Of a stretch of 64,000 bases of DNA, positions 42,514 to 52,037 are shown one piece after another. The DNA is taken from positions 1 through 64,000 of the forward strand of contig JAKIVD010000005.1 of the NCBI GenBank assembly GCA_021647205.1, given 5' to 3'. The notes under the pieces were generated by a model that did no database searches, had not been told where the DNA came from, and was given only the letters and a program-made list of their open reading frames with translations. Both the position numbers and the translations under genes were made by a program. The DNA comes from Bacteroidales bacterium. Lineage in GTDB: Bacteria; Bacteroidota; Bacteroidia; Bacteroidales; F082. Positions within the stretch are counted from its first letter, which is position 1. Every line of letters begins with the position of its first letter.

Positions 42514-42539
42514 CTTCCAGGTCCTGCGGACGCTGGAAG
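42514..42539. terminator. Hairpin between convergent ALDH and pta genes
   Basis: Outer arms CTTCCAG/CTGGAAG, inner stem GTCC/GGAC, loop TGC. Same family as the hairpins at 15903-15939 and 44743-44787, with a covarying inner stem. Placed between two stop codons, it can serve both strands. Confidence 0.7.
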
Positions 42540-42556
42540 GTTTAAAAACACGGCCC

Positions 42557-44644
42557 CTACCCCACCTGCGCCTGAATGGCGGTGATTACTACCGTATTCA
42601 CGATGTCCTTCACCAGGCAGCCGCGGCTCAAATCGTTCACCGGTTTGTTCAGCCCCTGTAGTACCGGACCGATGGCAACGGCACCGGCGGAACGCTGCAC
42701 GGCTTTGTAGGTGTTGTTGCCCGTGTTCAGGTCGGGAAAAATAAAAATGGTGGCTTTTCCCGCAACCTCGCTGTCAGGCATCTTTGTCCTGGCCACGGAA
42801 GCGTCGATGGCGGCATCGTACTGGATGGGGCCTTCGGTTTTCAGGTCGGGGCGGCGGCGGCGCACGATTTCGGTGGCTTCGCGCACTTTGTCCACATCCA
42901 TCCCTTTCCCCGATTTTCCGGTAGAGTATGAAAGCATCGCAATGCGCGGCTCGATGCCGAACTGCTCTGCAGTTTCCGCTGAACTGATGGCGATGTCAGC
43001 CAACTGGCCGGCGTCGGGATTTGGGTTCACCGCACAATCGCCGTAAACCAGCACCCGGTCTTCGAGGCACATGAAAAAGGAACTGGAAACGATGGAAACC
43101 CCCGGCTTGGTTTTGATGAATTCAAAAGCAGGGCGGATGGTGTGCTGGGTGGTATGGATGGCACCCGAAACCATCCCGTCGGCATGGCCTTTGTAAACCA
43201 TCATGGTGCCGAAGTAGCTCACGTCGTGCATCAGGTCGAAGGCAGCCTGTTTGGCAACGTCTTTGTGCTTGCGCAGTTCCCGGTAGGTTTTGGCATAATC
43301 GTGGATCAGGTCGTTGTCGTAGGGGTCGATGATGAAAACGCCGTCCAGTTTAAGGCGCAGCGAGGCAGCTTTTTTCCTGATTTCTTCTTCATTCCCCAGC
43401 AGGGTGATGTCCACCACATTTCTTTTCAACAAAATATCGGCAGCCCTGAGAATACGTTCTTCCAGCCCTTCGGGCAAAACAATGTGCTTGCGGTTGGAAC
43501 GCGCCCGTTCAAACAGTTCGTATTCAAACATCAGTGGGGTTACCGTTTTGGATCGGCTGATGGTGATTTCTTTGGCCAACTGTTCACTGCTCACGTGGGC
43601 CTCAAAATGTCCAAGGGCCGTTGCAAGGCGCTGTTCGTTCTCCGGCATTAGTACTGAGCGGATGTTACTGAGGTCCATCACGGTAGTAAACGTATCGCTG
43701 TTCACCTTAAAGATGGAAATCGGCAAATCGTCCATCCCTTCCAACACCCTGAAGAACTGCCTGCTCAACAAGAAATCCCCACTGAGAAGAATGCCCGAGA
43801 CTTTCGGGAATTTTCCCGAAATCAATGTCAGAATCAAACCCATTAAAACATCGAGCCGGTCACCGGGGACAATAACAAGCGTCCCTTCGGTGATGTGGTC
43901 CAGGACATGCTCCAGGTTCATGGCTGCCACTTTTACATCATTTACGATGTAATTTAGATGCGTTTCATTACCATAAACACAGCTGGCATTTAAAGCATCG
44001 CCAATTTGCCGCATGGTGAGTTTGTGCAGTTCAGACAATTCGGGAATGACAAAAACCTGCTTGTGCCCGCTATTATCCCTATCGAGGCGGGTTTTAATGG
44101 TGAGCGCATCCAGCGGTTTAGCACGGTTGACAATGGTTCCGAGGTGGGCACATTTTTCACGGGAAAGCACATCGTTCAATACCTTCACAGCATCAACTAC
44201 TTCTGTAGCACTCTTCCCAAATCCACTGACAACCCCCAAAATCGGACAACCCAGGTTATTGGCCACCCGCAGGTTAAAATCAAATTCATAACCGCTGATA
44301 TGGGTTTTGAAATCACTGCCTTCTACCAGCACAAAATCGCATTTGGCTTCCAGATGCTTGTACTTGTTGAGGATGGTGGTGTGGATGGCGTCGTTATCGC
44401 TGTTTTGCAGGTGATCAATCATCTCCAGGCTGGTCAGACCGTACATTTCTTCGTATTTGAATTTCAGCTTGTAGCGTTTCGCGATCAGCCGGACGTGGTT
44501 GTCCATTTCTTCAGATGACCGTACAATGGGGCGGAAAAAGCCGATCCGGGTCATGTGGCGCGACAGGAAATCCATCATTCCCAGCACAACCACCGACTTG
44601 CCGGCTTCGGCCTCAGATGCAGCAATATAAAGGTTTTTCGACAT
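42557..44644 (-). CDS. pta: Phosphate acetyltransferase (Pta), long form
   Basis: Pta interconverts acetyl-CoA and acetyl phosphate in acetate metabolism. From the ATG at 44644 the product is 695 residues, the long class: an N-terminal BioD-like P-loop domain (MSKNLYIAASEAEAGKSVV), a DRTGG regulatory domain (about 215-330), and the C-terminal catalytic PTA_PTB domain (about 365-695; SNRKHIVLPEGLEERILRAA, YGDCAVNPNPDAGQLADIAI, PDLNTGNNTYKAVQR). The in-frame extension to 44713 crosses the likely promoter and is not credible. It is opposite to and facing deoC-ALDH, so deoxyribose-derived acetyl groups could join this pool; an ackA gene is not in the window. Confidence 0.96.
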   Translation of the reverse strand: MSKNLYIAASEAEAGKSVVVLGMMDFLSRHMTRIGFFRPIVRSSEEMDNHVRLIAKRYKLKFKYEEMYGLTSLEMIDHLQNSDNDAIHTTILNKYKHLEAKCDFVLVEGSDFKTHISGYEFDFNLRVANNLGCPILGVVSGFGKSATEVVDAVKVLNDVLSREKCAHLGTIVNRAKPLDALTIKTRLDRDNSGHKQVFVIPELSELHKLTMRQIGDALNASCVYGNETHLNYIVNDVKVAAMNLEHVLDHITEGTLVIVPGDRLDVLMGLILTLISGKFPKVSGILLSGDFLLSRQFFRVLEGMDDLPISIFKVNSDTFTTVMDLSNIRSVLMPENEQRLATALGHFEAHVSSEQLAKEITISRSKTVTPLMFEYELFERARSNRKHIVLPEGLEERILRAADILLKRNVVDITLLGNEEEIRKKAASLRLKLDGVFIIDPYDNDLIHDYAKTYRELRKHKDVAKQAAFDLMHDVSYFGTMMVYKGHADGMVSGAIHTTQHTIRPAFEFIKTKPGVSIVSSSFFMCLEDRVLVYGDCAVNPNPDAGQLADIAISSAETAEQFGIEPRIAMLSYSTGKSGKGMDVDKVREATEIVRRRRPDLKTEGPIQYDAAIDASVARTKMPDSEVAGKATIFIFPDLNTGNNTYKAVQRSAGAVAIGPVLQGLNKPVNDLSRGCLVKDIVNTVVITAIQAQVG

Positions 44645-44661
44645 GTTTTTCAAAATTTTTG

Positions 44662-44669
44662 CAAAGGTA
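44662..44669 (-). promoter_or_regulatory. -7 box of pta promoter
   Basis: The minus strand reads TACCTTTG (TAnnTTTG) 17 bp before the pta ATG at 44644, supporting that start. Confidence 0.5.
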
Positions 44670-44742
44670 TTAATTCCGTGTTCAGCAGAGTATTTTTTCA
44701 ATAGAAAAAACAAGGGAAAGACCGTGAGCTGCCACCAGGATC

Positions 44743-44787
44743 AAGACGCTTCCAGGACTCGCCTGAGGCGAAACGCTGGAAGGTCTT
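44743..44787 (-). terminator. Hairpin terminator after clpB
   Basis: Outer arms AAGAC/GTCTT and CTTCCAG/CTGGAAG with a longer inner stem TCGCC/GGCGA. It begins 11 bp past the clpB stop. Third member of the hairpin family at 15903 and 42514. Confidence 0.75.
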
Positions 44788-44798
44788 TAGTTCCCGTA

Positions 44799-47390
44799 TT
44801 AATCGTTTTTAAAAACAATTTTCCCGTTTTCCACATCAACCAGGATACGTTCGTCCTTGTTGAGTTTTCCCGAAAGAATCATTTTGGAGAGCTGGTTAAG
44901 TACCTCTTTTTGCAACACCCGTTTCAGGGGGCGTGCGCCGAACTGCGGGTCGTAACCGATCTCGGCCAGTTTGTCCACGGCTTTGTCCGAAATCTCCAGC
45001 TCAATGTGGTTACGTTTGAGCCTCTCTGCAACTTCGGCAAACAGCAACCTGACAATGTCGTTGACCTCCTTCCGCGACAGCGGTTTGAACATGATGGTCT
45101 CATCTATCCTGTTCAGGAACTCCGGCCGCAGGGTTTGCCTCAGCAGCTCCATCACCTGATTGCGGGTGCGTTCCAGCACTTCCTCCTTGTTTGCTTCGGT
45201 CAGATTCGCGAAGTTCTCCTGGATGATGTGCGAGCCGATGTTGGAGGTCATGATGATGATGGTATTTTTGAAATCAACCACCCTGCCCTTGTTATCGGTC
45301 AGCCTGCCGTCGTCGAGTACCTGCAGCAGGATGTTGAACACATCGGGGTGCGCTTTTTCAATCTCATCGAGCAGCACGACCGAATAGGGTTTACGGCGGA
45401 CGGCCTCGGTCAGCTGGCCACTTTCGTCGTAGCCCACATAGCCGGGAGGTGCGCCCACCAGCCGCGAAACCGAATGCCGCTCCTGATATTCCGACATGTC
45501 CACACGCACAATGTTGTCCTCGTTGTTAAAGAGGTATTCGGCCAGCGCCTTGGCCAGTTCGGTTTTGCCCACACCTGTGGTACCCAGGAAAATGAACGAG
45601 CCGATGGGCCGTTTTTCATCCTGCAAACCCGCCCTGCTTCGGCGGATGGCATCGGCAATGGCCGTGATGGCATCGTCCTGTCCTACCACGCGTTTGTGCA
45701 GTTCGTCCTCCAGCTTTAACAGTTTTTCCCGTTCGCTTTGCAACATCTTGCTTACCGGGATACCTGTCCATTTGGAAACCGTGTCGGCGATGTCTTCGGC
45801 ATCCACTTCCTCATTGATCATGGGGTCGTCGCCCTGTAATTCGGCAAGTTCAGCCCGCAAGGCCTCCAAATCAGCCTTTGCTTCCCGGGTTTTGCCGTAT
45901 CTGAGTTCGGCCACTTTCCCGAAATCTCCGTCGCGTTCGGCCTGCTCGGCTTCCAGCTTGTACTGCTCAATTTCCTTTTTGCGCTGTTGGATTTTGTCCA
46001 CCAGCTCTTTTTCGGCCTGCCATTTCGATTTCAGGCTGTTGCGTTCCTCCATCAGGTTGGCCAGTTGCTCCTGTATTTTGTGCAGCTTGCTTTTATCTTT
46101 TTCACGCTTGACGGCTTCTTTTTCAATTTCCAGTTGCATGATGCGCCTTTCGACGATTTCCAGTTCTTCCGGAGCCGAATTGATTTCCAGCTTCAGCTTG
46201 GAAGCGGCTTCGTCAATCAGGTCGATGGCCTTGTCAGGCAGAAAGCGGTCAGTAATGTAGCGTTGCGACAGTTCCACCGCAGCCACGATGGCGGCATCGG
46301 TGATCCGCACTTTGTGGTGGGTTTCGTAACGTTCTTTCAATCCGCGCAAAATACTTACCGACGATTCGAAGTCGGGCTCGTTGACCATCACGATCTGGAA
46401 CCTGCGTTCCAGGGCTTTGTCCTTTTCAAAAAATTTCTGGTACTCCTTCAAAGTAGTTGCACCGATGGCCCTGAGTTCGCCCCTTGCCAGCGCCGGTTTT
46501 AAAATATTGGCGGCATCCATCGCGCCTTCCGACTTTCCGGCACCCACCAGGGTGTGGATTTCGTCGATGAAGAGTACGATTTCGCCGTCGGAGGCAATCA
46601 CCTCTTTGACCACTGCTTTCAGTCGCTCTTCAAACTCGCCTTTGTACTTGGCACCGGCAATAAGCGATCCCATGTCCAGCGAGTAAATCTGTTTTGACTT
46701 TAGGTTATCGGGCACGTCGCTGTTGATGATGCGGTGTGCCAGCCCTTCAGCGATGGCGGTCTTCCCGACACCGGGCTCCCCGATAAGAATGGGGTTGTTT
46801 TTTGTACGGCGGCTTAGAATCTGTAATATCCGCCTGATTTCGTCGTCGCGGCCGATGACCGGGTCCAGTTTTCCGGAAGCAGCCAGATCGTTTAGGTTTT
46901 TTGCATAGCGGTTGAGTGCATTGTATTGTTCTTCGGCACCCTGGCTGTTGGCCGTTGATCCTTTGCGCAATTGCTGAATGGCGGCAACCAGTTCTTTTTT
47001 GGTGATGCCGTTGTCTTTCATCAGTTGCGAGGCCGTACTCTTAACTTCCAGGATGGCCAGCAACAAGTGCTCAACCGACACAAACTCATCCTTGAATTCT
47101 TTCAGCATGTTTTGCGCTTTCTGAAGCACCTGTGTAGCTTCGTTGGACAGGTATTGCTGACCGCCCTGCACTTTGGGCAGGGACTGGATGATCCTGTCCA
47201 CCGCCTGCGAGAAGACCGGGAAATCCACATTCAGTTTCTTTAACAGAAAAGGTGTGGCATTTTCGTCCACAGTTAAAATCCCTTTCAACAGGTGAATGCT
47301 TTCAATGGCCTGGTTCTCGTTTGCGGCTGCAAGTTCCTGTGCCTTCTGCACAGCCTCCTGCGATTTTATGGTAAATTGATTAAAGTTCAT
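44799..47390 (-). CDS. clpB: ATP-dependent chaperone ClpB
   Basis: ClpB is a hexameric AAA+ disaggregase that works with DnaK to resolubilise aggregated proteins after heat stress. The 863-residue protein has the Clp N domain (1-145), the first AAA+ module with GEPGVGKTA and [14 protein letters not shown], the middle coiled-coil domain (about 405-525; rich in E/K and [20 protein letters not shown]) that distinguishes ClpB from ClpA/C, and the second module with [29 protein letters not shown] and [15 protein letters not shown]. No HrcA/CIRCE or sigma-32 site is visible upstream. Long open frames on the opposite strand are shadows of this gene. Confidence 0.98.
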   Translation of the reverse strand: MNFNQFTIKSQEAVQKAQELAAANENQAIESIHLLKGILTVDENATPFLLKKLNVDFPVFSQAVDRIIQSLPKVQGGQQYLSNEATQVLQKAQNMLKEFKDEFVSVEHLLLAILEVKSTASQLMKDNGITKKELVAAIQQLRKGSTANSQGAEEQYNALNRYAKNLNDLAASGKLDPVIGRDDEIRRILQILSRRTKNNPILIGEPGVGKTAIAEGLAHRIINSDVPDNLKSKQIYSLDMGSLIAGAKYKGEFEERLKAVVKEVIASDGEIVLFIDEIHTLVGAGKSEGAMDAANILKPALARGELRAIGATTLKEYQKFFEKDKALERRFQIVMVNEPDFESSVSILRGLKERYETHHKVRITDAAIVAAVELSQRYITDRFLPDKAIDLIDEAASKLKLEINSAPEELEIVERRIMQLEIEKEAVKREKDKSKLHKIQEQLANLMEERNSLKSKWQAEKELVDKIQQRKKEIEQYKLEAEQAERDGDFGKVAELRYGKTREAKADLEALRAELAELQGDDPMINEEVDAEDIADTVSKWTGIPVSKMLQSEREKLLKLEDELHKRVVGQDDAITAIADAIRRSRAGLQDEKRPIGSFIFLGTTGVGKTELAKALAEYLFNNEDNIVRVDMSEYQERHSVSRLVGAPPGYVGYDESGQLTEAVRRKPYSVVLLDEIEKAHPDVFNILLQVLDDGRLTDNKGRVVDFKNTIIIMTSNIGSHIIQENFANLTEANKEEVLERTRNQVMELLRQTLRPEFLNRIDETIMFKPLSRKEVNDIVRLLFAEVAERLKRNHIELEISDKAVDKLAEIGYDPQFGARPLKRVLQKEVLNQLSKMILSGKLNKDERILVDVENGKIVFKND

Positions 47391-47832
47391 TTTCTGTTCT
47401 CCTTTCTATTTTTATATTCCTGTTTGTTTTCTGTGGTGCCCATCAAAAAATCAACCAGAAGGAGAATCCGTTAAATAACTGCCATCCTGACGCTTTGGGA
47501 AATTTACGCCTGCCATATTGTCCTGTGTATGAATTTGTTGGTCTCCGTTTTTTTGATGAAACAGCGGAAACACAAAAGTCCAGATCCATTAAAATTGCAT
47601 TTCGGAAGGGTCTGATTTATTGTAAGCGAAAGTCTAAAATATTTCAAGCGCGGATGCTTGAAACGGGGATATTTAAGGGGATATTTAAGATGGCAATAAA
47701 TGGCATTTCTGTTCGGGCACTACTTCCCGCGGGAAAAGAGGCAGCAAACCAAAATAATTTTTCCGGCTTTCCGTTTTGTATTAAGTATTATTTTTGGTCG
47801 AATTATCAACATCCGCAACCAAAGGCTTACCC
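47391..47832. other. Gene-free stretch between divergent clpB and CoA-binding gene
   Basis: I see no convincing gene. A 113-codon plus-strand frame (47495-47836) lacks any family pattern and overlaps the next gene's promoter and start. The stretch includes a short direct repeat GGGATATTTAAG (around 47670-47695) and, at 47789-47796, a TATTTTTG -7 box 37 bp before the next gene. Confidence 0.55.
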
Positions 47833-48195
47833 ATGACAAAAAAAACACTGGTAATTGGTGGCAGCACAAAGCCCGAACGATATTCCCGCAAAGCGATAAT
47901 AAAGTTGCGCCGCTACAACTTTCCGGTTGTCTCGGTTGGTTTAAGGGCTGGTGAAGTGGAAGGGGTAAACATCGAAACGGGCTTCCCTGATTTTAAAGAC
48001 ATCCACACGGTTACGCTTTATCTTGGCGCTAAAAACCAGCCCGCCTATTACAACTACCTTCTGGGGCTACAACCCAAACGGATAATTTTCAATCCTGGTG
48101 CGGAAAATGAGGAATTAAAAGAACTGGCGGTCAGGCAGGGCATCGAATGTATTGAAGACTGCACCCTTATTATGTTAGGCGAAGGTTCCTATTAA
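47833..48195 (+). CDS. CoA-binding-domain protein (YccU-like Rossmann fold)
   Basis: The 120-residue protein starts MTKKTLVIGGSTKPERYSRK and has the Rossmann-type glycine motif VIGGSTKPERYS, then VVSVGLRAGEVEGV, and later IFNPGAENEELKELAVRQGI and CIEDCTLIML. This is the stand-alone CoA_binding domain family related to the N-terminal part of succinyl-CoA ligase alpha subunits; its cellular role is not established. The ATG at 47833 is preferred to an upstream start at 47794 that lies within the putative promoter. It is followed 87 bp later by a T9SS gene. Confidence 0.87.
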   Translation: MTKKTLVIGGSTKPERYSRKAIIKLRRYNFPVVSVGLRAGEVEGVNIETGFPDFKDIHTVTLYLGAKNQPAYYNYLLGLQPKRIIFNPGAENEELKELAVRQGIECIEDCTLIMLGEGSY

Positions 48196-48234
48196 GTGAA
48201 TCATGGAGCATCATTATTTTACCGGATTTATTTT

Positions 48235-48242
48235 TACTTTTG
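48235..48242 (+). promoter_or_regulatory. -7 box upstream of the gliding-type secreted protein gene
   Basis: TACTTTTG (TAnnTTTG) 40 bp before the ATG at 48283. No exact -33 box. Confidence 0.4.
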
Positions 48243-48282
48243 CCGGGCTGTTCCAATCAGTTAAACTTTCAGGTAAAACTTA

Positions 48283-49497
48283 ATGAACAAAGCATTTCTG
48301 CATATATCTTTTATACTGCTTGGCGGTTTCTTTTTCGGCCTTGCAGGCTTGCCCCGCTTGCAGGCCCAGCCCTCCTGTGAGATCAGTATCGACAAACCCA
48401 TGCCGGTCTGTCCAAGGTCTAAATTCCAGCTCAGTGTCCCCGAAGGGGAAGGCTACAAATACCTGTGGACGACGGTTGATGGCAATGTACTGGACTCTGC
48501 TTCATCCATCTTGCTCAGGTTGAATGAAACCGCCAAAATCATTGTCAGGGTAACTGACACCATTAATTTTGAAGAGTGCGAAAGTGACCCATTCGAGATC
48601 AGTGTTCACACGGCCATCGATGTCGGGTTTGAACAATTGCAACTGACCTGTACGCAAACCTTTCTTGATTTGCAGGATCATCCCGGTGCGGAAGACAAAA
48701 CACGAACTGCCGTCATTAAAGCCACAGCTTCGGGGGATTTTGAGGCGGATGAATATCATTATTTCTGGGAAGTTCAGCCCAAGCAAATCGCACCCGGCGA
48801 CTCGTCAATTGCACTTGGGCTCAGGGCACACCAATATTACGACATCATCATCAAAGACAATTACGGTTGTGCAATCGACACCAGCTTCTGGACCAAGGCC
48901 TATGAAAACCCGCTCGCAGAAATCTTTGCGGACCCTGATACGGCTTATATTCAAAACCCCTTCATAACCTTCACCTTCGAAAACCTTACTGTTGACTCCA
49001 TCGACATTACCAATCATTTCTGGGAAGTTGAAATTGGCGACCCTTTTTATGCCGATTCGGTTATCGAAAGTGATCTGCCCAACCCGGTAGTTACTTTTGA
49101 GACGGTCGGTACCTGGCCGGCTTTCCTCACTGTTTACAACCAAGAGGGTTGCGATACCCTGTTCAGCCACCAGGTTGACATTAAGCCGGTAAAGTTGTTT
49201 ATACCCAACGTATTTACTCCGGAACCGGCTTCACCGGGAACGAACGATTTCTTTCAGGTTGTTTTGGATGAAAGCAACAAAAACCCCGAAATACCCCTGA
49301 GCACCTATTATCAGAGTTCGGTGCTGGTTGTTTTTAATCGCTGGGGGAAAAAAGTGTATGAATCAAACGATTACCAAAACGACTGGGATGGCGGTGGCCT
49401 GCCCGATGGTGTTTATTATTATGTTCTGAAATGCCACGGGTATAAAAGCAACGATATTTTTAAAGGCGCTGTTTCGATAGTTGGTGCAAACAAATAA
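48283..49497 (+). CDS. Secreted protein with gliding-motility-associated C-terminal (T9SS type B) domain
   Basis: The 404-residue protein has a signal peptide (FLHISFILLGGFFFGLAGLP), Ig/PKD-like domains with paired cysteines (CEISIDKPMPVCPRSKFQ; LQLTCTQTFLDLQDHPGAED), and at the end the CHU_C/gliding-associated domain: KLFIPNVFTPEPASPGTNDF, VVFNRWGKKVYESNDYQNDW and DGGGLPDGVYYYVLKC. Proteins with this tail are exported and attached by the type IX system via the PorP/SprF-type route. It is the only type B tail in the window; the others are type A. No PorP/SprF gene is next to it. Confidence 0.9.
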   Translation: MNKAFLHISFILLGGFFFGLAGLPRLQAQPSCEISIDKPMPVCPRSKFQLSVPEGEGYKYLWTTVDGNVLDSASSILLRLNETAKIIVRVTDTINFEECESDPFEISVHTAIDVGFEQLQLTCTQTFLDLQDHPGAEDKTRTAVIKATASGDFEADEYHYFWEVQPKQIAPGDSSIALGLRAHQYYDIIIKDNYGCAIDTSFWTKAYENPLAEIFADPDTAYIQNPFITFTFENLTVDSIDITNHFWEVEIGDPFYADSVIESDLPNPVVTFETVGTWPAFLTVYNQEGCDTLFSHQVDIKPVKLFIPNVFTPEPASPGTNDFFQVVLDESNKNPEIPLSTYYQSSVLVVFNRWGKKVYESNDYQNDWDGGGLPDGVYYYVLKCHGYKSNDIFKGAVSIVGANK

Positions 49498-49530
49498 ATT
49501 AGCAGCATAAATTAATTAACAATTAAAAAA

Positions 49531-49992
49531 ATGAAAAAATTAAGTATTGCGCTCATTTTCATCCTGGGTGTTACCTTGTTCTCCTGTGATAATTCAGGAA
49601 ACAAGAAACTTTCAACAGATGTCGTAACGAACAACAAAACAGCTGGCGGTGAGTATGACGAATCCGTTGGCCCGCGTTTTAAATTTGAAGAAACAGAACA
49701 TGATTTCGGAAAAATTATCCAGGGTGAAGTAGTGAGCTACAGTTTTGCATTTACAAATACCGGCGGCTCCGATTTGCTGATAAACAAAGTCAGCACCAGT
49801 TGTGGTTGCACTGTCAGCAAGTACCCGAAGAAACCTGTCAAACCGGGGGAAAAAAGCACCATCGACGTTACTTTTAACAGCAACCACAAAAAAGGCCATC
49901 AGAATAAATCAATTACCATTATGGCCAATACCGAGCCCAACAAAACGATCCTGCGTATCAAAACAAGGGTAATGATGCCCGAAAGAAATTAA
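49531..49992 (+). CDS. DUF1573 lipoprotein
   Basis: The 153-residue protein has a lipoprotein signal (MKKLSIALIFILGVTLFSC, lipobox LFSC with Cys19) and one DUF1573 domain (about 50-150): FKFEETEHDFGKIIQGEVVS, FTNTGGSDLLINKVSTSCGC and KPGEKSTIDVTFNSNHKKG. DUF1573 is an Ig-like ASH/HYDIN-type fold frequent in Bacteroidota; its role is unknown. It is followed by yajC after 21 bp, and the DUF1573-yajC-YbbR-coaE order suggests a conserved cell-envelope operon. Confidence 0.92.
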   Translation: MKKLSIALIFILGVTLFSCDNSGNKKLSTDVVTNNKTAGGEYDESVGPRFKFEETEHDFGKIIQGEVVSYSFAFTNTGGSDLLINKVSTSCGCTVSKYPKKPVKPGEKSTIDVTFNSNHKKGHQNKSITIMANTEPNKTILRIKTRVMMPERN

Positions 49993-50013
49993 TATCACTA
50001 TAAATCATTAAAA

Positions 50014-50331
50014 ATGGAAAACCTGTTTATTTTATTACAGACCAGTACCGATGGCGAAAGTACATGGATGTCCTTGTTGCCACTGTTTCTTATTCTCATT
50101 GTTTTTTACTTTTTCTTCATCCGGCCACAAACCAAGAAGAGTAAGGAGCAAAAGAAGTTCAGGAGCGAATTGAAAAAGGGTGACAAAGTTGTTACCATCG
50201 GCGGTTTACACGGCAAACTGGCCGAAGTCAAAGAGAACACTGTTGTCCTGGAAATTGGCAACCAGCTGAAAGTAACGGTCGAGAAATCTGCCATTGTCAT
50301 GGATACGGCACAAATCGGGCAAACAAAGTAG
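50014..50331 (+). CDS. yajC: Preprotein translocase subunit YajC
   Basis: YajC is a small accessory membrane protein of the SecDF-YajC complex. The 105-residue protein has a single N-terminal membrane helix (LLPLFLILIVFYFFFIRPQ), then the signature FFIRPQTKKSKEQKKFRSEL and a small soluble domain KGDKVVTIGGLHGKLAEV that fits the family. The secD/secF genes are not nearby. An intrinsic terminator follows about 80 bp later and abuts the next start codon. Confidence 0.96.
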   Translation: MENLFILLQTSTDGESTWMSLLPLFLILIVFYFFFIRPQTKKSKEQKKFRSELKKGDKVVTIGGLHGKLAEVKENTVVLEIGNQLKVTVEKSAIVMDTAQIGQTK

Positions 50332-50413
50332 CCCCCAAATTTTGGCAAAGTGCACATTCTGAAAATGGAATGTCATCGCAGAAAACATTCGGCAAAAACC
50401 CTTAACACTTATT

Positions 50414-50449
50414 CCGGAGGATTAACTAATTTTATCCTCCGGTTTTTTT
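50414..50449 (+). terminator. Intrinsic terminator directly before the YbbR-domain gene
   Basis: Perfect 9-bp arms CCGGAGGAT (50414-50422) and ATCCTCCGG (50434-50442) are followed by seven T residues ending at 50449, so the terminator U-tract touches the ATG at 50450. It should end the DUF1573/yajC transcript unless read-through is regulated. Confidence 0.88.
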
Positions 50450-51451
50450 ATGAAAAACAAAGTGAAACCATACCCGTCGCGGAAAACGCCAAAAGATTCT
50501 AAAACCGCCTCCATATCAGGCAGAAATGACAATTGGATATTTTTCACTACCATACTTATTTCCGTTTTGTTCTGGATACTCATCAAGCTTTCAGACCAAT
50601 ACACCGTCCCTTACAGTTTCCATGTCAATTTCACCAACATACCCGTTGAGAAAAGGATGACATTCGTTGCTGACAGCATGGTCAACGTTAATGTTACGGC
50701 ACGCGGGCTCGATATTTTGAAGCTGAACCTTTTTGAGGACATGGACCAGCTCGATATTAACCTCGACAATTACAGCCTGATGAAAAAGGAGGGGGAGACG
50801 TATTTTATCTATACAGAAGAGCTCAGTGAACGCTTGGCAGATGTCATCGGCATTCCGAAAACAGATGTCTCATTTTCGAAAAGCACCCTTGAATTCAGAA
50901 TGGCCAAACTGGCTGAAAAAAAACTGAAGGTTATCAACCTTGTCAGGCTTGAATTTGATGACCAGTTCGATTTATACGACAGGCCGGTACTAAAACCCGA
51001 AGAAATTACCGTTTTCGGCCCTGCCGAAATACTCGACACGCTGAACGAGGTATTTACCGGGAACATACTTGTGGAACAGATAAACAGCGACCGCGAATTG
51101 CACATCAGGTTGAACAACCCACTGCCCGGACTGCTAAAATTTGAACCCGAAGAGCTTGTCATTAAATTAAGGGTTGAAAAATTTACGGCATCAAGTATCG
51201 AAATCCCCATCGAAGCACCCGGCATCAGACAAACCATCAAATTGTTCCCAAAGACCGTAAAGGTACATTTCAAGGTGGCTCAAAAAGATTTCAACAACGT
51301 CCGCACAAACCAGTTTGAAGTCGTTACCGATATTAAAAACATTGATGTCCGCGAAGCTGTCAGGCTTCCGCTCCGATTGGCCAAGCAACCCGCCTTTGTC
51401 AGAAACACGACGCTGGACCCCACTGATGTTGAGTTTTTAATAATTAAATGA
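50450..51451 (+). CDS. YbbR-domain protein (CdaR-like)
   Basis: The 333-residue protein has a basic N-terminus, one membrane helix (WIFFTTILISVLFWILIKLS, about 28-47) and a long extracytoplasmic part with YbbR-like repeats (VPYSFHVNFTNIPVEKRMTF, PEEITVFGPAEILDTLNEVF, IEIPIEAPGIRQTIKLFPKT). In Firmicutes the YbbR protein CdaR controls the diadenylate cyclase CdaA; a cdaA gene exists at 25188 but is unlinked here. The first ATG directly follows an intrinsic terminator; a GTG four codons downstream is an alternative start. The gene is followed by coaE after one base, so they are co-transcribed. Confidence 0.88.
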   Translation: MKNKVKPYPSRKTPKDSKTASISGRNDNWIFFTTILISVLFWILIKLSDQYTVPYSFHVNFTNIPVEKRMTFVADSMVNVNVTARGLDILKLNLFEDMDQLDINLDNYSLMKKEGETYFIYTEELSERLADVIGIPKTDVSFSKSTLEFRMAKLAEKKLKVINLVRLEFDDQFDLYDRPVLKPEEITVFGPAEILDTLNEVFTGNILVEQINSDRELHIRLNNPLPGLLKFEPEELVIKLRVEKFTASSIEIPIEAPGIRQTIKLFPKTVKVHFKVAQKDFNNVRTNQFEVVTDIKNIDVREAVRLPLRLAKQPAFVRNTTLDPTDVEFLIIK

Positions 51452-51452
51452 A

Positions 51453-52037
51453 ATGATTAAAGTAGCCATCACCGGGAACATAGGCAGCGGTAAAACTACG
51501 GTCAGCAAGATTTTCAATGTAATTGGCATCCCGGTTTTTTATGCTGACACCGAAGCCAGGATGCTGTATTTTCGCGAAGATGTAAGGCAATTGTTACGCT
51601 TGCATTTTGGTGATAAGATTTTCGGGAAGGACAGTGAAGTGGACACAAAAAAACTGGCCGGGGTGGTATTTAGCGATGCAGCAAAGCTGAAAACAATCAA
51701 TGGCATTATTCACCCGCTTGTTTTTGAAAAATATCAACAATGGCTTGAATTGCACAAATCAAACATTTACACCCTGCACGAATCTGCCATCCTTTTCGAG
51801 AACAAACTGGAAAACAATTACGACCTTATCATTACGGTTACAGCACCCGCCGAGCTACGTACAACACGCATCATGCAGCGCGACGGGGTGAAGCGGGAAA
51901 AAGTGGAAGCACGAATGGCCCATCAGCTGGACGAACTGGTAAAAATAAGCAGAGCTGATTTCGTTATCCACAATGATGGCACACAACTGTTGATACCCAG
52001 GGTCTTGGAAATTGATAAACAAATAAAAGAAAAATAA
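51453..52037 (+). CDS. coaE: Dephospho-CoA kinase (CoaE)
   Basis: CoaE carries out the last step of coenzyme A synthesis, phosphorylating dephospho-CoA at the ribose 3'-hydroxyl. The 194-residue protein has the P-loop GNIGSGKTT (8-16), the substrate block VFYADTEARML, LAGVVFSDAAKLKTINGIIHP, ESAILFENKLENNYDLIITV and the lid region RIMQRDGVKREKVEARMAHQ. It starts one base after the YbbR gene stop, and its own stop overlaps the next start (TAATG). Confidence 0.96.
   Translation: MIKVAITGNIGSGKTTVSKIFNVIGIPVFYADTEARMLYFREDVRQLLRLHFGDKIFGKDSEVDTKKLAGVVFSDAAKLKTINGIIHPLVFEKYQQWLELHKSNIYTLHESAILFENKLENNYDLIITVTAPAELRTTRIMQRDGVKREKVEARMAHQLDELVKISRADFVIHNDGTQLLIPRVLEIDKQIKEK

Noticed and set aside
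45496-46260. 254-codon frame antisense to clpB
   Set aside because: Ser-rich shadow of the strongly conserved clpB coding strand.
47495-47836. 113-codon open frame upstream of the CoA-binding gene
   Set aside because: It lacks any family pattern and overlaps the promoter and start of the real gene.
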